This document shows positions 54,969-62,601 of a stretch of 64,000 bases of DNA, one piece after another. The translations under genes were made by a program, and so were the position numbers. Source of the DNA: Candidatus Latescibacterota bacterium (GTDB lineage Bacteria > Latescibacterota > MWCZ01). Under the pieces are notes generated by a model. That model was given only the letters and a program-made list of their open reading frames with translations, did no database searches and had not been told where the DNA came from. The stretch spans positions 356,526 to 420,525 of the forward strand of contig JAKJDF010000001.1 in the NCBI GenBank assembly GCA_022706085.1. Direction: 5' to 3'. Positions within the stretch are counted from its first letter, which is position 1. Every line of letters begins with the position of its first letter.

Positions 54969-56135
54969 TCACCGGCGGTGATCGAGTTCCAAAAGCGCCA
55001 CGAATAGCGCCTTCCATTCGCTCAGGCGCGCCGGAACATCCTCCGCCGTCCACGGGCTCGTTACGAGTCGCTGAAGGGCCTTGCGACCATCTCGCGGCGA
55101 GACGGGCAGCCGCAGCACTGCGGCATCCACCCATCGCGGAAACGCGTGGACCCGACCGTTCAACCCCGCCCAGGCGCGAATCAAATACTCCAGACCAGGC
55201 CCCAGGGTCCGCACCATGGTTTCCGCAGCAGACCCGGCGGACTTCTCGGTTGCCTCATCCCATTCGCGCAGCGCGCTCAGCGAAATGGTCGCGATTTCCC
55301 GCGCGCGTTGTGCGAGCAGATCGGAACGGCGGACAAGACCGGATACCACACCCCGGGGATCCAGAACAATCCGGTTAGTCTGAAGCAGTTCGAGAGCGTC
55401 AATCGCTTCACCCGAAACGAATGGTCCCTGCAGCGCCGTTTCGAGAGACCGGACGGTATGGAACCTGAGGTCCACACGCCGCCCCGCGATCACCATCTGG
55501 TCCGCTTGGATAACGTCGTCCCCCGGATATTGCCGGATTATCCCGCGGTCCGCCATTGGTGCAAATGCCCGGAGCCTGCTGGTCGGATCCGGGATCTCGT
55601 GTGCGATCAGCCGCACATCCAGATCCGATGCGCTGTCGGCACACCCGCGGGCGTAGGAATCCGCTACGAGAGCCGCCACCGACCCCAGAGGTCTGCCACG
55701 GACAAATAACGCTTCGATTAGTGCATCCACTTCGCGTGGCGTTAACGGGACGTCCCGGCCCGCGCCCTTCGCGAATCGCAGTAACGTAGCGTCAATCCCC
55801 ACGGCGGACAGCGACTCCACGGCCTCATCAAGAAGCTCTTCCGCGAGAGTCGCCGAGCGTTCCCTGTTTGCAAGCGATACCATCGTCTGCACGCGTTCCG
55901 CAAAGCCTTCCCTCACCAGAATCAAGGACTCACGGGAAGACACGGCTGGTGAGGTCTCCGATTCGCCTGCTATCTGCGTCAGCTGGCGTCCGAGGAGCGC
56001 GATCGCGTGGGCGAAACGGACAGAGTCCCCTCTCCTCAAAAGCACACGCGGCGGGGCTTCGCTCCAGTTCGCGAGTGAGAGAGCCAGTCGCCTCAAAGGC
56101 TGCAGATTGATCACAGTTCGGGGCATCGCGAACAC
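54969..56135 (-). CDS. nucleotidyltransferase-like protein
   Basis: 388-residue cytoplasmic protein, not closely recognised. A central segment ADSYARGCADSASDLDVRLIA (residues about 157-177) matches the active-site pattern of the MNT/KNT nucleotidyltransferase superfamily (GS-x-ARG-x-S-D-L-D), with a later Asp-containing strand RRVDLRFHTV as the third acid. The N-terminal 120 residues and C-terminal 130 are helical. GTG 56135 and ATG 56126 are both possible starts. Found in an operon with anmK and a YkgJ-type protein; a role in envelope or antibiotic modification is only a guess. Confidence 0.6.
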   Translation of the reverse strand: MFAMPRTVINLQPLRRLALSLANWSEAPPRVLLRRGDSVRFAHAIALLGRQLTQIAGESETSPAVSSRESLILVREGFAERVQTMVSLANRERSATLAEELLDEAVESLSAVGIDATLLRFAKGAGRDVPLTPREVDALIEALFVRGRPLGSVAALVADSYARGCADSASDLDVRLIAHEIPDPTSRLRAFAPMADRGIIRQYPGDDVIQADQMVIAGRRVDLRFHTVRSLETALQGPFVSGEAIDALELLQTNRIVLDPRGVVSGLVRRSDLLAQRAREIATISLSALREWDEATEKSAGSAAETMVRTLGPGLEYLIRAWAGLNGRVHAFPRWVDAAVLRLPVSPRDGRKALQRLVTSPWTAEDVPARLSEWKALFVALLELDHRR

Positions 56136-56163
56136 ACGTTCTTTTGGCGCGGTTTCCCCGGGA

Positions 56164-56880
56164 TCAACCCGGGTGGGGTTCGGGTTTCCGGGAAGGTTCT
56201 ACGTGCCGCGCTCTGCCGGTCTCCCTACCCAATTCTTCATGCGGCAAAAACCAGGGCGGGAGAATCGCCGCCGGGAGAAGAATCTGCGTCTCCTCGTCAA
56301 CGCCGAGCACTTCGGCAATCCCCGCGATCTCGATCTCTTCCGCAACGTCGAATTCTGCGATGTCAAGCTGATACCCGATCAGTTCCTCAACACGCATTCC
56401 CACGAAATTGAGCCGGCACCCGGGGTCAAGAAGCTCGTTACCGTCTCCTTTGATGGGCAGGCCGTGGATTCTGCACACCAGAGGGCGCGACTGGTAGATA
56501 CGGCAGTCGTGTTCCGGACTCAGAAAAGGACACGGCAACACTGCTGCAGGCTCCAGAAGCCGATCCAGCTCCGACTCGTCCAGGACGTCGACTCGACGCG
56601 TCGCAACGTCATCCAGATTCTCAACGAAAGCAGTGGCGCGCCGTACGCAATGCTCCCGAATTTCCTCGTCCAGACTCCCGAACGCCGCCTGTACTAGAGC
56701 CATATCCGCGAGCGAGAAGGCAAACGTCCCAAAGCAGCATTCCGCACAACCACGTCGGCAATGAACGTGCTCGGCGTGGCGCGCGGTTTCACGCGCCATA
56801 TAGTCATCGACGATTGCAAGGGAATCCCGGTACCTCGCCGCCGCCCACCGCAGAATCTCTCGGGCACCACCCACCGGCAA
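56164..56880 (-). CDS. YkgJ family cysteine-cluster protein
   Basis: 238-residue protein with the YkgJ motif: CRRGCAECCFG near residue 41-51 and CPFLSPEHDCRIY, then RPLVCRIHG, giving about six Cys that chelate Zn or Fe. Function in known members is unclear. The start is TTG 56880 (GGGAG at 9 bases) one base from the M48 stop; GTG 56874 is an alternative. Co-transcribed with the protease and the nucleotidyltransferase-like gene. Confidence 0.82.
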   Translation of the reverse strand: MPVGGAREILRWAAARYRDSLAIVDDYMARETARHAEHVHCRRGCAECCFGTFAFSLADMALVQAAFGSLDEEIREHCVRRATAFVENLDDVATRRVDVLDESELDRLLEPAAVLPCPFLSPEHDCRIYQSRPLVCRIHGLPIKGDGNELLDPGCRLNFVGMRVEELIGYQLDIAEFDVAEEIEIAGIAEVLGVDEETQILLPAAILPPWFLPHEELGRETGRARHVEPSRKPEPHPG

Positions 56881-56881
56881 A

Positions 56882-58384
56882 CTAGCGCTGCTCCCACAGC
56901 TTGAGCCGGGTACCCTTCTGAATGGTATCCGCGAGCTCCACCTGATTCATGATCGCCGCATCGTTCGCCGTGAACCCCGGGGGCATCGTGGCGGGCAGAA
57001 ACGAGGAAAACACTCCCGTGCGGCTCGCCACAACTGTTTTCACTCGGAACGGCTTCACGGCAAGGATCGTGGGATTTGTCAGCGCGCGGAAACCGCGCAT
57101 CGTGCTCAGAAAGCTCGTCTCATACGTCGCGGCAAGCGCCTTGGGTGTAAGTCCTACAAACGCATATACCTTCACGTTGTACTCGATGAAATGAGCCACC
57201 ACGGCCAGCGCCGTCCCGCTCACGGTAACCGTGGCGCGCACATCCCGCGCGGGAAGACCGTTTACCGTAACACTCGTGTTCTCCATTACCGTGACGCCGT
57301 CCTGAGAAAGAAACGAGGCGGCAGCAGCCGAAGCCGTCGTCGCACCGGAAACAATAGAAATCTGTATGTTGGCGTTCTGATCTGGCGCGACAAGCGCTAC
57401 TTGCGCCGCGTCATTGACGGTTCGCCAAGATGCCGGGACAGGGAACTGGAAACGGAGATCGGGATGGTAGAACACACCTCCGTCTGTGAACCCCTGGCGC
57501 GGGTTCTGACCGAGAATCATCCCATCAATGTGGTCTAACAACGTGTCTTTGCCGACCTTGTTTGTGGCGTAGCCCTGTGCCGCCCATTCCGCTGCCAGCC
57601 TGACAACCGTGTTTTCGCGATCCCCCGGATCCGGATGTGTTGACATGAACGTCGGTATCCGTCCACCCGATTGCTCGCTCATCCGCGTCAGACTGTGAAA
57701 AAACGACCGGGCTTCGCCTGCACGGTACCCCGCCATCGCGGAGTACTCCACCCCGAGCCTGTCGGCTTCCCGTTCATCATCCCGACTGTATTTGAGCAAC
57801 ATGAGCGAAGCCGCCTGGCTGCCCAGGTCCATCACAGTCTGCCCGCTGCCCGGGCCAAGAACGTTTTCGGCAACAATGGCAGCACCGGTAATTCCGAGCT
57901 GACTCCACACCGACTTCACCGCGCTTCGCGAGGAATGTCGGGCCGCCACGTGGCCGATTTCGTGCCCGAGGACCACGGCAAGCTGTGCTTCGTTCTCCGC
58001 GTACGCAAGGAGTCCCCGCGTTACGTACACATACCCTCCCGGAACTGCAAACGCGTTCACAACCGGGCTGTCCAGCACCCGGAAGGTGAATACCGTTTTC
58101 CTGAACTCCTCCCTCGCCTCGGGACGCCGGAGGTGGCTTTTCGCAAGAACCGACTCGCCGACGTTCCGCACGTACGACGTGAGCGCCGCATCCTCGTACA
58201 GCCCGTACTCCTGACCGATTGCCACGTCTGTCTGCGCGCCCAGGCTGATCTCCTGTTGCCAGGAGTACGCGTACATGCCCCGTTTTCCCGTAACCGGGTT
58301 GACGGAGACCGCACAGCCACCGAACGTGGCAAGAGCAACCAACGCAAGAATTGCTCTGGTACATCGCCGTGTCAGTATTTTCAT
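56882..58384 (-). CDS. M48 family metalloprotease lipoprotein
   Basis: 500-residue zinc protease of the BepA/HtpX-like M48 class, probably a periplasmic quality-control or outer-membrane assembly protease. Lipobox TFGGC gives Cys24. HEIGH (His151, Glu152, His155) and the third ligand in DEREAD are present; AVPGGYVYVTRG lies ahead. The C-terminal 200 residues form a separate beta domain (FYHPDLRFQFPVP onward) that may bind substrate. ATG 58384 is used rather than 58432 because the lipoprotein signal starts there. First gene of the minus-strand operon with YkgJ, nucleotidyltransferase-like and anmK genes. Confidence 0.9.
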   Translation of the reverse strand: MKILTRRCTRAILALVALATFGGCAVSVNPVTGKRGMYAYSWQQEISLGAQTDVAIGQEYGLYEDAALTSYVRNVGESVLAKSHLRRPEAREEFRKTVFTFRVLDSPVVNAFAVPGGYVYVTRGLLAYAENEAQLAVVLGHEIGHVAARHSSRSAVKSVWSQLGITGAAIVAENVLGPGSGQTVMDLGSQAASLMLLKYSRDDEREADRLGVEYSAMAGYRAGEARSFFHSLTRMSEQSGGRIPTFMSTHPDPGDRENTVVRLAAEWAAQGYATNKVGKDTLLDHIDGMILGQNPRQGFTDGGVFYHPDLRFQFPVPASWRTVNDAAQVALVAPDQNANIQISIVSGATTASAAAASFLSQDGVTVMENTSVTVNGLPARDVRATVTVSGTALAVVAHFIEYNVKVYAFVGLTPKALAATYETSFLSTMRGFRALTNPTILAVKPFRVKTVVASRTGVFSSFLPATMPPGFTANDAAIMNQVELADTIQKGTRLKLWEQR

Positions 58385-58773
58385 TTCCCCGCCCTTTTCG
58401 TCCGCGCGTGTGTTGTCTAACGCCTGAGCCATTTCCTAACAAATGTAGCCGGATTCGCGCTTCAAAGACATCCGGCGCTGCAAGATTTCGCGTGCGCCTG
58501 CGCGCGCCTCTGGCAAAAGCGGCCTTGACTGGGCTGGCATTTCAGAAGCGCAGGGATTCATCGTTCCCGGCAATTCCGTACACACCGACCGGCGCGGAAT
58601 TTGCACCTGTTTTTTTTGGAGGGTCGGGGGTTCCGGAGACGCGCTGCGGCTTTCCGGTGGTGCGAGGGGACCCTTGACCGCCCGCGGCGGCTCTCCTGTT
58701 CGCGTGGTATCTGCGTCGGGCGGAGAAAGGCCTGCGCAGAAATGGCGCACTGCACCCAGACAAGGAACAGCAG
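58385..58773. other. 389-base divergent spacer, no gene certain
   Basis: Between the M48 gene (minus) and a TTG-started kinase (plus). A run of eight T is followed by a G-rich stretch near 58609-58632. After an in-frame TGA at 58675-58677 the kinase frame encodes a short hydrophobic run (AAALLFAWYL) but with no ATG, GTG or TTG until 58774. Confidence 0.4.
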
Positions 58774-59514
58774 TTGAAGGGTCTGACTCGGAAAAAGCGC
58801 AATCCGTCCAAGGAAATCGACCTCATTGCCTTCGTTGCGCACGAACTGAAAAACCCCCTTGCCTCCTGTTTGATGAACGCATACATGCTGAAAGACGGGT
58901 TGCTCGGGGAACTGAATGAACGGCAGCAGAAGGCGGTCGCTTCCCTTGTCAGGAATCTTGAATATTTCGATGACACCATTCATCATTACCTCAATCTTAC
59001 GCGGATCGAACAGGGCAATCAAAAAATAGAACCCCGTCCCATCCTCGTAGTTCACGACGTCGTACAACCGTGTCTGGAAAACTTGGACAGGCAGATCAGC
59101 ACGAAAAAGATCAAAGTCGTGAACGAATTGCCGCCCGGTGATATCCATCTGGTCGCAGATCCAGCCCTTTTGCGCATCGTGTTCAACAATCTCCTCAACA
59201 ACGCGATCGTATACGGGCGCGAGGGGGGAACCGTCCGCCTGTCTGCGTTCGAGCACGGTGGGTGGTGGGAGTTCTCTGTGTGGAACGAAGGCGTGGGGAT
59301 TCCGAGAAACAAAATCAAGACCCTCTTCCGCAAATTCAACCGGGTGGACAACCCTTCCGCGCCGAAACTCCGCGGGACCGGCCTCGGCCTTTACATCACG
59401 CGCACAATCATCGAACGACACGGCGGAACCATCTCCGCAGACTCGGAGGAGGGTTCCTGGGCACAGTTCCGATTCACCTTGCCTGCGGTTGTTTCGGCGC
59501 CTTCTGGAGCCTGA
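58774..59514 (+). CDS. soluble histidine kinase, short N terminus
   Basis: 246-residue kinase with almost no sensor region: the phosphoacceptor motif FVAHELKNPLAS places His23, followed by the dimerisation helices and an ATPase domain with NNLLNNAIVYGREGG (N box), NEGVGIPRNKIKTLFRKFNRV and GTGLGLYITRTIIERHGG. The start is TTG 58774 behind a clear AAGGA (7-base spacing). It either senses in the cytosol or is missing its membrane part. No response regulator adjoins it. It precedes the amino-acid run beginning with hisA. Confidence 0.85.
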   Translation: MKGLTRKKRNPSKEIDLIAFVAHELKNPLASCLMNAYMLKDGLLGELNERQQKAVASLVRNLEYFDDTIHHYLNLTRIEQGNQKIEPRPILVVHDVVQPCLENLDRQISTKKIKVVNELPPGDIHLVADPALLRIVFNNLLNNAIVYGREGGTVRLSAFEHGGWWEFSVWNEGVGIPRNKIKTLFRKFNRVDNPSAPKLRGTGLGLYITRTIIERHGGTISADSEEGSWAQFRFTLPAVVSAPSGA

Positions 59515-59528
59515 CCGAGCGCCAAGGG

Positions 59529-59557
59529 TGGACGAGTTACGCCCCGTCGGTTATATT
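59529..59557 (+). promoter_or_regulatory. possible promoter of the hisA run
   Basis: TGGACG at 59529-59534 and TATATT at 59552-59557 with a 17-base spacer, 62 bases ahead of hisA. Good -10, fair -35. Confidence 0.45.
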
Positions 59558-59618
59558 TTCCCCTCGCCTCGCGTGTAGTTGATGTTCGGCGATTTTCCAC
59601 AATCCTTCCCTTGCTCCG

Positions 59619-60353
59619 ATGCTGATTCTGCCTGCGATTGATCTGCGTGACGGACGGGTAGTACGCCTGCGACAGGGCAACCCTGACGAACAGACAACAT
59701 ATTCCGAGAGCCCTGCGGATGTGGCGCGAGCTTGGTCTGACGCGGGAGCGGAATGGCTTCACGTCGTTGATTTGGACGGGGCATTTGCAGGTGAACCGGC
59801 AAACATCGCGCCAATCCGGTCTATCATCGCAAGCGCAGACATTCCGATCGAAGTCGGTGGCGGCATCCGCTCCGTAGGTACTGCGGCGAAGTTGCTGGCC
59901 CTTGGTGTCTCACGAGTGATTTTTGGAACCGTCGCAGTCACCCATCCGGAAATCGTCGGCGAAGCCGTCGAGCGGTTCGGAAGCGAACGGATAGTCGTGG
60001 GCCTGGACTCCAGAAACGGGAATGTTGCGGTGCGAGGTTGGACGGAGGCAAGCTCTCTCGCGGTGCTGGCAGTGGCACAACACCTGAAAAAGTCGGGGGT
60101 CATCCGGATCATCCACACCGACATCGCCCGTGACGGAATGTTCACCGGGCCCGATATCGACACCGCCGCTTTGCTCGCAAGGGAGACCGGCCTGTCCGTG
60201 ATCACCTCCGGCGGCGTGGGCTCGCTGGCCGACATCCGCCGCGTTGCCGAAAAGAAGGAGTTGGAGGGAGTGATCGTGGGAAAAGCGCTGTACGACGGGG
60301 CAGTTACCCTGCAGGCAGCACTGGAAATCGCGCGGAACACGTCTCGGACGTAA
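59619..60353 (+). CDS. hisA: phosphoribosylformimino-AICAR ribotide isomerase
   Basis: 244-residue (beta/alpha)8 isomerase of histidine synthesis. Catalytic Asp8 is in PAIDLRDG and the second acid in HTDIARDGMFTGP; IEVGGGIRS and ITSGGVGSL bind the phosphates. Length and motifs are standard for HisA, and the conserved QG near VRLRQGN is kept. Followed 26 bases later by the DAHP synthase gene. Confidence 0.95.
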   Translation: MLILPAIDLRDGRVVRLRQGNPDEQTTYSESPADVARAWSDAGAEWLHVVDLDGAFAGEPANIAPIRSIIASADIPIEVGGGIRSVGTAAKLLALGVSRVIFGTVAVTHPEIVGEAVERFGSERIVVGLDSRNGNVAVRGWTEASSLAVLAVAQHLKKSGVIRIIHTDIARDGMFTGPDIDTAALLARETGLSVITSGGVGSLADIRRVAEKKELEGVIVGKALYDGAVTLQAALEIARNTSRT

Positions 60354-60379
60354 CCGGACGAAATGACTGAGGGGTGCAC

Positions 60380-61399
60380 ATGATCGTTGTCATGCACCGC
60401 GGTGCGACACAGGAAGAAATCAGCCACGTATGCGAGCATATCGTAGAACTTGGGTTCAAGGCCCACCCGATCTACGGCACGGAACGAGTGGTGATCGGCG
60501 TAATCGGCGACGATCACGCGAAAACCGAAGCGATGGCGACGCTTGGTATTCAGCCCGGGGTGGAACGTGTCACCCCGATTCTCAAGCCGTACAAACGCGT
60601 CGGCGCGGAGATGAAGAAAGAAAGGACGGTGGTGAACGTCGGCAACGCCGCGTTCGGTGCCGGGAAATTCGCGGTGATCGCCGGTCCGTGTTCGGTAGAA
60701 AGCGAGGAACAGCTCCTCTCCACTGCGCAAAAGGTGAAGGAAGCGGGCGCCCGTGTGCTTCGCGGCGGCGCATTCAAACCGCGGACTTCACCGTATGCGT
60801 TCCAGGGATTGGCGGAGGAAGGTCTCAAAATTCTCGCGTTCGCGCGGAACGAGACAGGACTCCCCTTCGCAACCGAAGTAGTAACCAACAGGGACGTCGA
60901 ACTGGTCGCTCGTTACGCGGACATGCTGCAGATCGGCGCACGGAACATGACCAACTACTCGCTCCTCCGCGAAGCAGGCGCAACCGGAAAACCCGTCCTT
61001 CTCAAACGCGGAATGTCGGCAACGCTCGAGGAATTGCTCCTCGCAGCGGAATACATCGCTGACGAGGGCAACGAGCAGATCGTACTGTGCGAACGTGGCA
61101 TCCGCACGTTTGAACCTTTCACCCGCAATACGCTGGACCTTTCGGCGGTGCCAGCGATCCACATGTTGTCCCATCTGCCGATCATCGTTGATCCAAGCCA
61201 TGCAACCGGGCGGAGCGAACTCGTTCGTTCAATGGCACTTGCCGCAATCGCCGCCGAAGCGGACGGACTTATCGTGGAGGTCCACCCGGCTCCTGAACAG
61301 GCGCTGAGCGATGGTGCGCAATCGATCCTTCCCGAGGCGTTCGCACAGCTCATGGAAGAGGGACGGCGTTACCTCGCAGTATCTGGACGCACGCTATGA
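60380..61399 (+). CDS. aroF: DAHP synthase, type I-beta with regulatory N domain
   Basis: 339-residue 3-deoxy-7-phosphoheptulonate synthase, first enzyme of the shikimate route, condensing PEP and erythrose 4-phosphate. The N-terminal 65 residues form a ferredoxin-like/ACT-like domain (IVVMHRGATQEEI), as in Thermotoga maritima DAHPS (338 residues), where it confers tyrosine/phenylalanine feedback. The barrel has VIAGPCSVESE, FKPRTSPYAFQG, KRGMSATLEE and DPSHATGRSELV with metal ligands Cys, His, Glu and Asp. ATG 60380 is preferred over GTG 60374. It overlaps proB by 4 bases. Confidence 0.94.
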   Translation: MIVVMHRGATQEEISHVCEHIVELGFKAHPIYGTERVVIGVIGDDHAKTEAMATLGIQPGVERVTPILKPYKRVGAEMKKERTVVNVGNAAFGAGKFAVIAGPCSVESEEQLLSTAQKVKEAGARVLRGGAFKPRTSPYAFQGLAEEGLKILAFARNETGLPFATEVVTNRDVELVARYADMLQIGARNMTNYSLLREAGATGKPVLLKRGMSATLEELLLAAEYIADEGNEQIVLCERGIRTFEPFTRNTLDLSAVPAIHMLSHLPIIVDPSHATGRSELVRSMALAAIAAEADGLIVEVHPAPEQALSDGAQSILPEAFAQLMEEGRRYLAVSGRTL

Positions 61400-62601
61400 G
61401 CGAAGCGATCTCGCACACAGTGCAACGGGCGTTTGACCTGGACCATTCGTTTGACCGGCGCGCCGCGTTAAGCAACGTCAGGCGCGTGGTGGTAAAGGTC
61501 GGAACTAGCACCCTCTCCTCCGACGACGGGCGCCTCGACAGAGCCTACATCGCAGAACTGATGAGACAGGTCGCTGGACTGAGGAACAGCGGCCGCGAAG
61601 TCGCGATCGTATCCAGCGGGGCGGTTGGCGCGGGAATCGGCGCTCTCAACCTCAAAAAGCGGCCCGGTTCGATTGGTGACCTTCAGGCAGTGGCAGCAGT
61701 CGGCCAATCGCTCCTCATGCACTTTTACGACGATGCCGCATCACCGATGGGGATCCGCGTCGCGCAGGTCCTCCTGAGCGCCGCCGATCTGCGCCGAAAG
61801 GTCGGGTATCAAAACGTCCGCAGCGTGTTTGAGTCACTCTTCCGCTTGAAAGCCCTCCCCATCGTGAATGAAAATGATTCCGTTGCCGTCGAGGAACTGA
61901 AATTCGGCGACAACGACTCCCTTTCGGCACATGTGGCAAATCTCGTCGACGCTGACCTTCTCGTGATACTGTCAGATGTGGAGGGATTGTACCGGGGATC
62001 CCCTGGCGCCGAATCGGCTCCGCCGCTGATCCCGACAGTCTATCGAATAGAATCCGAGGTGGAAAGGCTCTGCGGCGCCAGCACAAGCGGCGTGGGAATC
62101 GGGGGTATGGCTACCAAAATCGGGGCTGCCAAAATGCTGGCCGCATCAGGAGTTCCGACGATCATCGCCAACGGTCGTACAACGCGCCTGGAAGACATCG
62201 TATCCGGCAAACCGGTAGGAACCATCTTCCTGCCCGTTTCTGCGTCTGCACACACCAGCAGGCACCAGCACTGGATCCTCGCTCAGAAAACCCTCGGAAG
62301 GCTTACTGTGGATTCGGGAGCCGCACGGGCGATCGTTGAAAGGAATACCAGCTTGCTCCCGAGCGGAATACAGCGGGTCGCGGGAAGATTCACCGAGGGC
62401 GATGCCGTTGCCATTCTCACCGAGGACGGAGTGGAAATTGCAAGGGGCATAGCGCGGTATTCCGCAGACGAGATTCGGAAAATCGCCCGCCACCACTCCC
62501 GCGAAATAGAAACTGCTCTCGGGTACACGCGAGGAGATGAGGTTGTCCACCGTGATAACCTCGTCACGGTTACGGACGGGTTGCCCCGTGCTGCGCGATA
62601 A
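61396..62601 (+). CDS. proB: glutamate 5-kinase
   Basis: 401-residue kinase for the first step of proline synthesis. VVVKVGTSTLSSDDG starts the amino-acid-kinase domain, with VSSGAVGAG, NENDSVAVEE and GVGIGGMATKIGAAK; the C-terminal PUA domain covers about residues 300-390. A 27-residue N-terminal extension precedes the usual start. It overlaps the DAHP synthase gene (ATGA). proA is not in the window. Confidence 0.95.
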   Translation: MSEAISHTVQRAFDLDHSFDRRAALSNVRRVVVKVGTSTLSSDDGRLDRAYIAELMRQVAGLRNSGREVAIVSSGAVGAGIGALNLKKRPGSIGDLQAVAAVGQSLLMHFYDDAASPMGIRVAQVLLSAADLRRKVGYQNVRSVFESLFRLKALPIVNENDSVAVEELKFGDNDSLSAHVANLVDADLLVILSDVEGLYRGSPGAESAPPLIPTVYRIESEVERLCGASTSGVGIGGMATKIGAAKMLAASGVPTIIANGRTTRLEDIVSGKPVGTIFLPVSASAHTSRHQHWILAQKTLGRLTVDSGAARAIVERNTSLLPSGIQRVAGRFTEGDAVAILTEDGVEIARGIARYSADEIRKIARHHSREIETALGYTRGDEVVHRDNLVTVTDGLPRAAR

